Source: Cepaea nemoralis | Lineage: Eukaryota; Mollusca; Gastropoda; Stylommatophora; Helicidae | Assembly: GCA_014155875.1 (NCBI GenBank) | Contig: JACEFZ010021429.1 | Coordinates: 52,501 to 116,500, forward strand | Direction of reading: 5' to 3' | DNA: 64,000 nucleotides | Part shown: piece after piece, positions 25,295 through 36,539 of the stretch | Numbering within the stretch: position 1 is the stretch's first letter | Layout of the letters: every line of letters starts with the position of its first letter | Notes under the pieces: generated by a model | What the model was told of the DNA's origin: nothing | The model's input: the letters and a program-made list of their open reading frames with translations, nothing else | Database searches by the model: none | Position numbers and translations under genes: made by a program

Positions 25295-27180
25295 TGGAAT
25301 TGGTAGAGGTTAACGGTCGTCAAGTGGAGTGTTTATACGGCACAGGACTGGACGGGGAGGCCGTGATTTCTGCGGATCTGGTACATCCAGAACAATTCAC
25401 AGGTGAAACCTTGGATATACAGCCTGCACAGAAGAGTGCTGTAGTCATGAAGTTGCCTATTGCTAATGTGGAGATTCGGTCAAGGTACGTCACCGGCACC
25501 ATCAAGGCCGCTGTATTGACCTATCCCATTTTTCCAGTCATCCTAGGTTGCCGATATGTCTTTCTGGGAATGCCCAGGGAGCCAATTCATATGGGAGCAA
25601 TGCAGACTCGCTCTCAGACGAAAACGGAAGAGGCAGACGCAATTGTGACTAACCCAATGCCGGGGGAGCTACGAACTGCCCAGAGTGAGGATGATACTTT
25701 ACGTCCTTGCTACAAAAAGCTGCAGAAAAGTGCTGATCCACCAGGACGGGGGCAGTACTACATGAAGAATAGGATACTCTACAGGAGAGCAGGAAGGAGA
25801 GACAACCTATACGGTCAGTTGGTCGTCCCGAAAGCTCATCGTTCCCAGATTCTTCATATGGGGCATACCATCTCCTTTAGTGGACACATGGGTATTGCCG
25901 CCACCATGCAGCGGATTTCCTGCCACTACTATTGGCCGGGAATGACAGATGATGTGCGTCGGTATGTAAAGTCATGCCCTGAGTGCCAGAGGGTGGCACC
26001 GAAACACTGGACAGCACCGGTGATGTTGGGTGAGATGCCCATCATGAACTCTCCTTTCGAGAGGGTAGCCATCGATATCGTGGGTCCACTTCCCAGGACT
26101 AGGAAGAGGAACATGTATATACTCACAATGGTGGATTGCTGTACAATGTGGGGTGAAGCCATACCGTTGACCACGATTGACTCGAAAAGAGTGGCGGACG
26201 CACTGATGGAGGCCTTTACCAGATTAGGCTTTCCGGATCAAATTCTGACGGATAATGGATCTCAGTTTTGTGGAAAACTCATGGAGGAGGTATTTAGGGT
26301 GTTTCACTCTAACCACATACATACCAGCCCTTACCACCCTCAAGCCAATGGACAAGTAGAGCGTTTCAACGGCACGTTGATGACAATGCTCAGGAAACTA
26401 GCGCAGGAAAAACCTGATAGGTGGGATGAATATATCCCAGCAGCACTCTTTGCCTATCGGGAAGTTCCTCATGGCTCAACAGGACTACCACCCGCTACGT
26501 TGCTGTTTGGTCGTCCAATCAAAGGACCGTTGGAAGCCATGTTGAGGAGTTGGACTGAAGAGGGGACGTCAGAAGAAGTGATCTCATCCTATCAATACGT
26601 GGAGGAACTGAAAGAAAAACTCCACAAGGGATGGACTCTGGCAAATCAAAACTTGAAAAAGGCCAGGAAAAGACATGCGGCTTACTACAACCGTAGGTCT
26701 AAAGAAAGATCTCTAGAGGTAGGAGATAAAGTCTTGTTGTTACTCCCAACGGGAAACAACAAACTGGAGATAGTTTGGCAAGGACCATTTCCCGTGGAAA
26801 GGGTGATATCCAGAACCAACTATCAGATCCGGATCCGGGGAAAGTCGAAGATTTTCCATATCAATCTCTTGCGGAAATACGAAGAGAGACCCGGAGACAA
26901 GGCAGCTCACCTCGTGGCAATGGCAGTTGCAGTGGAGACAGAAGTGGGAACCAGCGAGGGCAGGGAATATCCCTTAGTACACCAGGAAACTTATAGGGAT
27001 GTGCAAGTGAACCCTGATGTGACCTCCCAGGAGAGGGAAAGGATAACCCAGGTTCTCAAGTCTCATAAGGAGATACTGACTGATAAACCAGGACGAACGA
27101 GGTTGGTGGAGTTCGAGATGACCGACCTTGACCACACAGGAGCCGGTTCGTCAGAAGGTTTACCCAGTGCCATTCTCTAA
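25210..27180 (+). CDS. Element 2 pol part 1: protease and integrase
   Basis: The frame overlaps gag by at least 85 bp in the -1 frame and has no ATG at its start, so gag-pol frameshifting is the likely expression route. The protease region has 'VECLYGTGLDGEAVI': the catalytic Asp of the expected D-T-G is Gly (GGC at 25339-25341). Later protease blocks 'RSRYVTGTIKAAVL' and 'VILGCRYVFLGMP' are intact. The integrase follows at once: an HHCC zinc domain ('HMGIAATMQRI', 'HYYWPGM', 'CPECQ') at about 25855-25995, then the DDE core with Asp at 26074, Asp at 26251 and Glu at 26359 (D-x35-E). 'YHPQANGQVERFNGTL' is the standard motif around Glu. The C-terminus has the GPY/F module 'WQGPFPVERV'. The last residues after about 27140 are out of frame relative to the RT that follows. 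Confidence 0.93.
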   Translation: MCSRKPKVEPTEQVEAEEETPDQEKPPVVELVEVNGRQVECLYGTGLDGEAVISADLVHPEQFTGETLDIQPAQKSAVVMKLPIANVEIRSRYVTGTIKAAVLTYPIFPVILGCRYVFLGMPREPIHMGAMQTRSQTKTEEADAIVTNPMPGELRTAQSEDDTLRPCYKKLQKSADPPGRGQYYMKNRILYRRAGRRDNLYGQLVVPKAHRSQILHMGHTISFSGHMGIAATMQRISCHYYWPGMTDDVRRYVKSCPECQRVAPKHWTAPVMLGEMPIMNSPFERVAIDIVGPLPRTRKRNMYILTMVDCCTMWGEAIPLTTIDSKRVADALMEAFTRLGFPDQILTDNGSQFCGKLMEEVFRVFHSNHIHTSPYHPQANGQVERFNGTLMTMLRKLAQEKPDRWDEYIPAALFAYREVPHGSTGLPPATLLFGRPIKGPLEAMLRSWTEEGTSEEVISSYQYVEELKEKLHKGWTLANQNLKKARKRHAAYYNRRSKERSLEVGDKVLLLLPTGNNKLEIVWQGPFPVERVISRTNYQIRIRGKSKIFHINLLRKYEERPGDKAAHLVAMAVAVETEVGTSEGREYPLVHQETYRDVQVNPDVTSQERERITQVLKSHKEILTDKPGRTRLVEFEMTDLDHTGAGSSEGLPSAIL

Positions 27181-28429
27181 AGAAAAGGCCCTGGAGGAGG
27201 AAATACACAAATTGCTGGAGGATGATGTGATTGCACCATCCACATCCCCATACAATGCGGGGGTAGTTTTGTTACGCAAACCAAGTGGAGAACACCGGTT
27301 GTGTATAGATTACCGACTTCTGAACAGTCATACACAGTTTCAGGTGGAACCTTTGCCGAATCCCACTCAGTTATTCGCTAGGCTCCATAAGGCTCGGTAC
27401 TTTTCAAAGGTGGATCTGAGTCGGGGGTACTATCAGATACCAGTCAAACCGGAGATTCGACCACTGTTAGCTTTCAGTACACCCAGTGGACACTACGAAT
27501 TCAAAGTCATGCCCTTTGGACTCAGCAATGCACCTAGTGTGTTTACACGCATGATGAGGACTTTACTAGATCCGTTACAGGATCCGTCCATCATCTCATT
27601 CATGGATGATATTCTGATTTCCAGTGACAGCTGGGATGACCACTTACAATCCTTGGAGAGAGTGTTTAATAGACTCAAGGAAGCAGGGCTTACTGCTCGT
27701 CCAACCAAGTGCATGATTGGTTACCAAACTCTGGAATTTCTAGGTCACACCATCACTCCAGGACACATTGTCCCAGAAGAGAAGAACCTGGAGAAAATCA
27801 GAAATGCACCAAGGCCAAAAACGAAGAAGGATGTGCGATCTTTTCTCTCGTTGTGTGGGTTCTACCACAAATTTATCCCACATTTCACTGAACTGGGAGC
27901 TCCGTTGACGGAAACCTTGAAAAAGGGATGACCGGATCAAATCATTTGGACACCAGAATGTGAGAATGCCTATAGTCAGTTAAAGGAGGCCTTGGTCAGC
28001 AAACCTGTATTACAGCTCCCTGACCTTTCCAAACCATTTGTGTTGAGAACGGATGCAAGTGCGATTGGAATTGGAGCCGCTTTGTTACAGGAAGGAAAAG
28101 ACGATGCTTCGGTTTTGAAACCTGTGGCATACGCAAGTAAGAAACTTCTACAGGCGGAGAGGAATTATTCAACCGTCGAGAGAGAATGCTTGTCCCTCGT
28201 ATGAGCAGTGCAAAAATTTCAGCCATATTTGTATGGAGTTAAGTTTCGGGTCCAGTCAGATCATCAGCCCCTGATGTTCCTGGCTACTTCTCAGAAGCTC
28301 AACGCACGTTTGATGCGGTGGTCGTTGTTACTTCAACCGTATAATTTCACAGTAGAGTACATTCCTGGGAAGGAAAATGTTGGAGCGGATTTCTTGTCAA
28401 GACACCCAGCTCCTGAAGAAGAAGAATGA
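27128..28429 (+). pseudogene. Element 2 pol part 2: reverse transcriptase and RNase H (two TGA stops)
   Basis: This frame is +1 relative to the integrase frame; RT homology begins at 'PVRQKVYPVPFSKEKALEEE'. RT motifs in order: 'HRLCIDYRLLN', 'FSKVDLSRGYYQIPV' (first catalytic Asp), 'FKVMPFGLSNAPSVFTRMM', and 'FMDDILISS' at 27599 (the YXDD box with Phe in first place), then 'LEFLGHTI' and 'FYHKFIPHF'. RNase H follows with 'LRTDASAIGIGAALLQ', 'YSTVERECLSLV', 'SDHQPLMF' and 'GADFLSRH', ending at 28429. In-frame TGA codons lie at 27929-27931 and 28202-28204; the second stands where Trp is common in 'LSLVWA'. The enzyme would copy element RNA into DNA; this copy needs readthrough or is dead. Confidence 0.93.
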
Positions 28430-28477
28430 ATCATCTGGATTAAACTCACGGTGGAGAAGAGTGAGATGGACTACTCT

Positions 28478-28493
28478 CTTAGGAGGGGGCCTA
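28478..28493 (+). promoter_or_regulatory. Element 2 polypurine tract
   Basis: CTTAGGAGGGGGCCTA directly precedes the 3' LTR, nearly identical to that of element 1. Confidence 0.88.
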
Positions 28494-30551
28494 TGTCACA
28501 AAATGAAACCGTGTGTTTATCCGGTTGATTATTACAGAGGATTTTCGGATTAAGCGGACGATCGACCAGCGACATCTATTTGTACTAACAGAGTAAACAC
28601 AGTTGTACAGGTTACATCGTGTCAGCCCATAAACACATTTGGTGGTGAGGGAGAAGGATATGGAATGGTTCCGTTTGTCATCTATACTGCCGGACATCAG
28701 ACGGAAATGGCTGCTGGGATTGTCACCACGGAACAGAAGAGTGACAAGTTTGTCAACATTTGAATGCAGATGGAAGCCGTGAGATCACAGGGGCAGATGT
28801 AAAACGGAAGTACCTAGTACGAAAAACAGTGCATCTGTCAATTCTTGGTTTCCGGCACATCAAGATGATTGGCAGCTTGGTATCGAAACTCTTTGTTGGG
28901 AGTATACAGAAACTAGCTGGCTTGTTTTGAGAATCTAGGCAATTACTGACAACTTTGACAGGATTTAAGCCAGGAAAATAGTTCTTGACAGGGGATGATT
29001 TGCCACTGTGCCACCTGTGTGGGGGAGTAAAGGATAACGTCACGTGGCCAACTTTGGTAGTTTGCGATATAAACTCGAGTTGAGATCAACTAGGGGGACT
29101 TGAAAAATGCTCTAGTCGGAGTGCAAAGGCACTGCAGTGCTTAGTGGAAATAATATCTACCGTGTGTTAATTAGTGACTTAATTTTACACGTGCCTATAT
29201 GGCAGATGTAGATATGATTTATAGGACTGCAGTAGTGCCATTTAAGGTATAACCTATTATAATATATTCGTTATAATTACTTTAGGCAGTAGCCTTGTTA
29301 AACTATAGTGTGATGATTAGCACTGTTAGTGGAAACTAGTTAGAGTAGAATAGTGATATTAACTCTGCTAGTTAAGAATAGATTAGTGAAGTGTTGATAA
29401 GCTTTACTAGTTGAGAATTGAGTAATGAGGGATAATTGGGATCCTCCCGTAGGTGTCCCTGGTGGGCGGGGTTCCGCATTCTGTTTGCTGATTTTTTCTT
29501 TGTCATAGCCTGATTCGGCTCTAGGTGGGTAGCTAATCTGCTCTATGACTACGTCTAGTTAGCTAAAGATCATTAAGCAAGGTGATAGGCTTACACTCAG
29601 CCGAAAGGATCAGTAACTAGTACTATCACCAGATGTGTTGTTTCTATCCTAGGTTCCCTACCAGATCCAAGGAAACTCTACAAGTTTTGGGAAAGAATTA
29701 AAAAACCCATTCGGAAGAACACCAGTTCAAAAATCAATAAAGTTGCATACAGAACGTAACTAAAGCTAGAAGGACGTTGATTCACCAAAGAGAGTGATGC
29801 ATACTGATGCACCATACAGCATCAGACAGTAGTAACGAACCGAGAACCGGCTAAGAGTACCTAGTGTTCGTACAGTAACAATTAACATTAGTAATTAGCA
29901 CTTATGGACTGAATGGTTCGATGTGCAACGAGGATGATCTGTCGACTAACTAACTAACTAACTAACTGCGTACACACTACAAAAGACTTGTGCAGTTTGT
30001 TAAGGAACGTTAGGAACGGACATTGTGTAGAGTGCAACCGGTCCATGAGTAACTGTTAATACCACCGGTGTCTATTTCGGAGGTTCATGAAATTGGATTA
30101 CCAGAGGTCTACAGAGGCAAAGCAGTATCCGGCAAGATGGTTTCGGCAACGGGTGAGAAGTACATGTTCTGACGTACCGTGCTGTGGTCTATCTTTGCTG
30201 GGATCAGCTGACTGGGTTGCTGTCTGAGAGTCAGAGTCTACACACTTTATAGAACACGTCACACATTTTCTTCACATACACGTCTCATATACGTTACACT
30301 TTTATTTTAATAAATTACTCTTTATTAATTTCTAGAAGCAAGAGTTGTTGAGTATGTTGCGTTGGGGAAGTATGAGAAGGGGGCATAGTACGACAGTGTG
30401 AGAGTGATAGGAAAAGGTGTCCATAGGCTGATGGAGTGTGTTGGACGGAAGCTGGTGGATTCTCCAGAATATTGAGAGGAAAAAAAAATATTATAATGTG
30501 GGTGTCGGATCTCCTCACTCCAGGGACGACACTTTAAAGGAGGACACGACA
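28494..30551 (+). repeat. LTR element 2, 3' LTR
   Basis: 2058 bp, almost identical to 21396-23457. Visible differences include one extra A at about 29071, the CTAA copy number near 29950, and the last bases (GGAGGACACGACA against GTAGGACACAACA). Confidence 0.94.
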
Positions 30552-30624
30552 ATGGGGAAACCCCCACCTGCACCACCACTGGGTAGAGGAAGTTCACCCT
30601 CCCGTTTGGCTAACGAACATATGG

Positions 30625-30850
30625 GTGGCCAGTGAGTGGCACCTTGCAGTCTTGACAGACTAAAGTATGTGGATTTGAGTGTGGCCAGAATTCCATCTCA
30701 CAACGCCTGGGCGGAGCTTTAGAAAACATGAGATGCCCACGTAGCATGTTCCCTCTCTCGGCCTTGCTTTGCTGACTCCAGAGGAAAAGATAACCAGTAC
30801 GTCTGGAGCAGCGTCAAACCTCCAAGATCTCACCTCCACGAGCAGGAGGT
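30625..30850 (-). repeat. Interspersed repeat X, copy 2
   Basis: Same orientation as copy 1. The block 'CTTGCAGTCTTGACAGAC' at about 30642 matches the reverse complement of the end of the copy at 43690-43925. 'CTCTCTCGGCC' and 'CCAGAGGAAAAG' follow in the same order. Confidence 0.7.
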
Positions 30851-31210
30851 GAGCGGTGGACAGACCCTGCCAACCTCGGGCCTTGACTTAGAGGCGTTCA
30901 GCTATGTCCCGTAGGTGAGGGCCTTATGTACGCGCTTGGGCCAATGGGCGTGTACACCTGACAATCGGAAGTGTCTGGACCAGTGTAAGCATGTACTACC
31001 GTCAGACTCTCCGCCTGACTCGAGCGGATCCCGTGATCGACGGGAATAGGGTGTCCAGTAGCCATCGGGATAAATGGTAGACTAGAAATATTCTATGACG
31101 TCGGTAAGGAGGGTAACCGCGTTCTCTAGCAACCTAATACATTGATAAAGGTGGTGAACAACCAAAACAAGGTTGATTTGGAAGTCGAGGGAAAACCACA
31201 ACAAGATATC
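30851..31210. other. Unassigned sequence
   Basis: Moderately GC-rich, no recognised gene. Confidence 0.4.
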
Positions 31211-31214
31211 TCAA

Positions 31215-31305
31215 GACTTAATCTATGAATGCAAACACAGAAGCCATAAGAATAGGTTGTCTTTTTTTTTTTGCCTGACATATTCCGGTGCATCTCGTAA
31301 GGTGT
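31215..31305 (-). repeat. Penelope-like terminal fragment, degraded
   Basis: Resembles 61918-62010: 'CAAACACAGAAGCCA', a T run in place of the ATTTATT part, 'GCCTGACATATTCCGG' and 'GCATCTCGTAAGG'. Confidence 0.55.
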
Positions 31306-32264
31306 GTACTGCATATATGTATACATATATAACCACATAGAGATGTATTAGAGATATAGCACAACGCTGACTGATCACGGGCCATAGAAAAAGAAAAGAA
31401 CAAAAAGAAGACGAAGAGAACCTCATCCTATCTCCACCTATAACAAGAAAAGGAGGGGTTTAAGACATCAGAAGAAATTCAGGACTTTAGCGGGGAAATA
31501 TGCTTTAATGCAAATTCCAGACAATAGATCACTGAGATGGGCTGTACCAGCATTAACGAATAGAACAAACAATGATTAACATCACTTGAACAGCAAAGAC
31601 TTAACATAACACATCATTAACAACAAGGACTAGATAAACAAGATAAGAATAGTATACATGAGTCTTTATTTTGTCCAGTCTTGTAACACATATTCTAAAC
31701 TTTGCGGATGCAAAGGTGTAATTTCTTATGAGCAAGACAATCCACACTCCACATCACATGTAATTTTATAGGCAGTCTGCCGCATATAGCCAGACATCTG
31801 AAAGGTGTGGCCGAGCCTACAGGGTGTTCCTAACACCCTGCTACAATACCTATACAACCAGCTTACCAGGACTGGACAACAGAGAGACCATCACTTGGGA
31901 AATAAAAAAGGAACACAACTCTAAATCTGAGCCTTACAGTGCGGAGACGAGACTCAACATCCTGAGACACACAACACAACACTATGGACCCATGTAGTTC
32001 ACAGCGGAAATCAGTGGATTGAGTTCAAGACATTATCGGACATTGTGCCTCAGCTAGATCCAATATTGTGCCTAATTCCGCCAGAGAAAGTCACGTCCCC
32101 AAACCGACTGGGACACATAATTATAACAGGAAGAGTGTGAAAAGCTCAAACTACAAATCAGACTAGAGACTGTCACCTTAACCATGCAGTAACAACCTAG
32201 AGAATGGAAAGCTCGACTATGGATCGGTTGGGTGGGTAAAGGAAAAATGGGTTGAAAGTAAAAC
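31306..32264. other. Unassigned sequence left of the satellite
   Basis: No confident identification. A frame fragment 'NRLGHIIITGRV' near 32100 hints at an old retroelement but is too weak to call. Confidence 0.4.
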
Positions 32265-32276
32265 TCATGTGAAAAT
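32265..32276. repeat. 12-bp direct repeat at the left edge of the satellite
   Basis: TCATGTGAAAAT, identical to 36540-36551 at the right edge. Confidence 0.8.
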
Positions 32277-34440
32277 TTAAATATTGAGCACAACCCACTA
32301 CTGGCAACGCCGATCGCATTCCTGGTATGAACCTAAGGCCTATCCACGTCAATATGGAAGCACTATACTCGAGTTTCGCCCTTGTTTGAGCTCGTCAGTA
32401 GTGCATATCCCTGACCAGATCCGGAAACAGTCCCGGATCACGCGTGTGAAGCGGGTGTGTAACCACGCGGCACACACTGGACACACCAAATTATCACAAC
32501 AGAACATCCACAACGCTACCCATCGTAGGCTATGCTCAAGATTGCCCAATCGCCGCGACCGACGTCCGTCAATCGATGGGACCCGAACGATCAGGACTTC
32601 TCACTGGCAAGGAACACCAGGCCTCCTAAATCCAGTGAGCAATAATAAATTGATTATGTGGTTGTTTCGGGATTTGAAATTTAAATATTGAGCACAACCC
32701 ACTACTGGCAACGCCGATCGCATTCCGGTATGAACCTAAGGCCTATCCACGTCAATATGGAAGCACTATACTCGAGTTTCGCCCTTGTTTGAGCTCGTCA
32801 GTAGTGCATATCCCTGACCGGATCCGGAAACAGTCCCGGATCACGCGTGTGAAGCGGGTGTGTAACCACGCGGCACACACTGGACACACCAAATTATCAC
32901 AACAGAACACCACAACGCTACCCATCGTAGGCTATGCTCAAGATTGCCCAATCGCCGCGACCGACGTCCGTCAATCGATGGGACCCGAACGATCAGGACT
33001 TCTCACTGGCAAGGAACACCAGGCCTCCTAAATCCAGTGAGCAATAATAAATTGATTATGTGGTTGTTTCGGGATTTGAAATTTAAATATTGAGCACAAC
33101 CCACTACTGGCAACGCCGATCGCATTCCGGTATGAACCTAAGGCCTATCCACGTCAATATGGAAGCACTATACTCGAGTTTCGCCCTTGTTTGAGCTCGT
33201 CAGTAGTGCATATCCCTGACCGGATCCGGAAACAGTCCCGGATCACGCGTGTGAAGCGGGTGTGTAACCACGCGGCACACACTGGACACACCAAATTATC
33301 ACAACAGAACATCCACAACGCTACCCATCGTAGGCTATGCTCAAGATTGCCCAATCGCCGCGACCGACGTCCGTCAATCGATGGGACCCGAACGATCAGG
33401 ACTTCTCACTGGCAAGGAACACCAGGCCTCCTAAATCCAGTGAGCAATAATAAATTGATTATGTGGTTGTTTCGGGATTTGAAATTTAAATATTGAGCAC
33501 AACCCACTACTGGCAACGCCGATCGCATTCCGGTATGAACCTAAGGCCTATCCACGTCAATATGGAAGCACTATACTCGAGTTTCGCCCTTGTTTGAGCT
33601 CGTCAGTAGTGCATATCCCTGACCGGATCCGGAAACAGTCCCGGATCACGCGTGTGAAGCGGGTGTGTAACCACGCGGCACACACTGGACACACCAAATT
33701 ATCACAACAGAACATCCACAACGCTACCCATCGTAGGCTATGCTCAAGATTGCCCAATCGCCGCGACCGACGTCCGTCAATCGATGGGACCCGAACGATC
33801 AGGACTTCTCACTGGCAAGGAACACCAGGCCTCCTAAATCCAGTGAGCAATAATAAATTGATTATGTGGTTGTTTCGGGATTTGAAATTTAAATATTGAG
33901 CACAACCCACTACTGGCAACGCCGATCGCATTCCGGTATGAACCTAAGGCCTATCCACGTCAATATGGAAGCACTATACTCGAGTTTCGCCCTTGTTTGA
34001 GCTCGTCAGTAGTGCATATCCCTGACCGGATCCGGAAACAGTCCCGGATCACGCGTGTGAAGCGGGTGTGTAACCACGCGGCACACACTGGACACACCAA
34101 ATTATCACAACAGAACACCACAACGCTACCCATCGTAGGCTATGCTCAAGATTGCCCAATCGCCGCGACCGACGTCCGTCAATCGATGGGACCCGAACGA
34201 TCAGGACTTCTCACTGGCAAGGAACACCAGGCCTCCTAAATCCAGTGAGCAATAATAAATTGATTATGTGGTTGTTTCGGGATTTGAAATTTAAATATTG
34301 AGCACAACCCACTACTGGCAACGCCGATCGCATTCCGGTATGAACCTAAGGCCTATCCACGTCAATATGGAAGCACTATACTCGAGTTTCGCCCTTGTTT
34401 GAGCTCGTCAGTAGTGCATATCCCTGACCGGATCCGGAAA
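32277..34440 (+). repeat. 402-403 bp satellite, direct arm
   Basis: Units begin (at GAGCACAACCCA) at about 32286, 32690, 33092, 33495, 33898 and 34300. The last is cut after about 145 bp at the inversion point. Units differ by only a few single-base changes or indels (for example CATTCCTGG in unit 1 and ACATCCACAAC versus ACACCACAAC). Each unit has short palindromes such as CCGGATCCGG. The repeated 80-101 codon open frames ('MSSSVVHIPDRIRKQSRITR') are identical because the DNA is; they are not taken as genes. Confidence 0.97.
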
Positions 34441-36539
34441 CCGGAGGTTCATACCGGAATGCGATCGGCGTTGCCAGTAGTGGGTTGTGCTCAATATTTA
34501 AATTTCAAATCCCGAAACAACCACATAATCAATTTATTATTGCTCACTGGATTTAGGAGGCCTGGTGTTCCTTGCCAGTGAGAAGTCCTGATCGTTCGGG
34601 TCCCATCGATTGACGGACGTCGGTCGCGGCGATTGGGCAATCTTGAGCATAGCCTACGATGGGTAGCGTTGTGGTATTCTGTTGTGATAATTTGGTGTGT
34701 CCAGTGTGTGCCGCGTGGTTACACACCCGCTTCACACGCGTGATCCGGGACTGTTTCCGGATCCGGTCAGGGATATGCACTACTGACGAGCTCAAACAAG
34801 GGCGAAACTCGAGTATAGTGCTTCCATATTGACGTGGATAGGCCTTAGGTTCATACCGGAATGCGATCGGCGTTGCCAGTAGTGGGTTGTGCTCAATATT
34901 TAAATTTCAAATCCCGAAACAACCACATAATCAATTTATTATTGCTCACTGGATTTAGGAGGCCTGGTGTTCCTTGCCAGTGAGAAGTCCTGATCGTTCG
35001 GGTCCCATCGATTGACGGACGTCGGTCGCGGCGATTGGGCAATCTTGAGCATAGCCTACGATGGGTAGCGTTGTGGTGTTCTGTTGTGATAATTTGGTGT
35101 GTCCAGTGTGTGCCGCGTGGTTACACACCCGCTTCACACGCGTGATCCGGGACTGTTTCCGGATCCGGTCAGGGATATGCACTACTGACGAGCTCAAACA
35201 AGGGCGAAACTCGAGTATAGTGCTTCCATATTGACGTGGATAGGCCTTAGGTTCATACCGGAATGCGATCGGCGTTGCCAGTAGTGGGTTGTGCTCAATA
35301 TTTAAATTTCAAATCCCGAAACAACCACATAATCAATTTATTATTGCTCACTGGATTTAGGAGGCCTGGTGTTCCTTGCCAGTGAGAAGTCCTGATCGTT
35401 CGGGTCCCATCGATTGACGGACGTCGGTCGCGGCGATTGGGCAATCTTGAGCATAGCCTACGATGGGTAGCGTTGTGATGTTCTGTTGTGATAATTTGGT
35501 GTGTCCAGTGTGTGCCGCGTGGTTACACACCCGCTTCACACGCGTGATCCGGGACTGTTTCCGGATCCGGTCAGGGATATGCACTACTGACGAGCTCAAA
35601 CAAGGGCGAAACTCGAGTATAGTGCTTCCATATTGACGTGGATAGGCCTTAGGTTCATACCGGAATGCGATCGGCGTTGCCAGTAGTGGGTTGTGCTCAA
35701 TATTTAAATTTCAAATCCCGAAACAACCACATAATCAATTATTATTGCTCACTGGATTTAGGAGGCCTGGTGTTCCTTGCCAGTGAGAAGTCCTGATCGT
35801 TCGGGTCCCATCGATTGACGGACGTCGGTCGCGGCGATTGGGCAATCTTGAGCATAGCCTACGATGGGTAGCGTTGTGGATGTTCTGTTGTGATAATTTG
35901 GTGTGTCCAGTGTGTGCCGCGTGGTTACACACCCGCTTCACACGCGTGATCCGGGACTGTTTCCGGATCCGGTCAGGGATATGCACTACTGACGAGCTCA
36001 AACAAGGGCGAAACTCGAGTATAGTGCTTCCATATTGACGTGGATAGGCCTTAGGTTCATACCAGAATGCGATCGGCGTTGCCAGTAGTGGGTTGTGCTC
36101 AATATTTAAATTTCAAATCCCGAAACAACCACATAATCAATTTATTATTGCTCACTGGATTTAGGAGGCCTGGTGTTCCTTGCCAGTGAGAAGTCCTGAT
36201 CGTTCGGGTCCCATCGATTGACGGACGTCGGTCGCGGCGATTGGGCAATCTTGAGCATAGCCTACGATGGGTAGCGTTGTGGTATTCTGTTGTGATAATT
36301 TGGTGTGTCCAGTGTGTGCCGCGTGGTTACGCACCCGCTTCACACGCGTGATCCGGGACTGTTTCCGGATCCGGTCAGGGATATGCACTACTGACGAGCT
36401 CAAACTAAGGGCGAAACTCGAGTATAGTGCTTCCATATTGACGTGGATAGGCCTTAGGTTCATACCGGAATGCGATCGGCGTTGCCAGTAGTGGGTTGTG
36501 CTCAATATTTAAATTTCAAATCCCGAAATAACCACATAA
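34441..36539 (-). repeat. 402-403 bp satellite, inverted arm
   Basis: The same unit continues on the opposite strand. Mirror positions (GTGCTC) lie at about 34487, 34889, 35291, 35693, 36095 and 36498. The arm starts within a unit (AGGTTCATACC at 34443) and stops within another (ATAACCACATAATC), so its outer edge is not the mirror image of the left edge. Confidence 0.97.

Larger units (their letters stand above)
21391..30556 (+). mobile_element. LTR element 2: near-complete Gmr1-like Ty3/gypsy retrotransposon with TSD
   Basis: Two 2.06-kb LTRs (21396-23457 and 28494-30551) bound the element, with the 5-bp duplication atggg at 21391-21395 and 30552-30556. Inside, in order: primer site, a 32-bp tandem repeat in the leader, gag, protease, integrase, reverse transcriptase, RNase H and polypurine tract. 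Integrase before RT is the reverse of the usual Ty3/gypsy order. It agrees with Gmr1-like elements described from animals, and the RT and integrase motifs themselves are Ty3-like rather than copia-like. The LTRs differ at fewer than about ten sites by eye, so the insertion is young. Even so, there are three in-frame TGA codons, a frameshift between integrase and RT, and a lost protease Asp. Confidence 0.95.

Noticed and set aside
24386..28204. TGA codons in element 2 as selenocysteine or a variant genetic code
   Set aside because: Other frames in the window use TGA as an ordinary terminator and no selenocysteine insertion element is evident. Mutation is simpler.
34300..34600. Satellite inversion as a plain missed-adapter sequencing palindrome
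   Set aside because: The fold-back is offset by about 100 bp and the outer flanks are not mirrored. Misassembly within the array is still possible and is kept as a caveat.
32284..36505. Repeated 66-114 codon open frames in the satellite, on both strands, as a gene family
   Set aside because: They are identical because the DNA units are identical, they exist on both strands of the same bases, and indels between units (402 versus 403 bp) change their ends freely. No domain is visible.
32277..36539. Satellite as a CRISPR array
   Set aside because: The unit is about 402 bp without short repeat/unique spacer alternation, and the context is a eukaryotic genome.
32277..36539. Hammerhead ribozyme within the satellite unit
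   Set aside because: I looked for CUGANGA with a following GAAA on both strands of the unit. The nearest string (CCTGATCG) lacks the core, so it is not supported.
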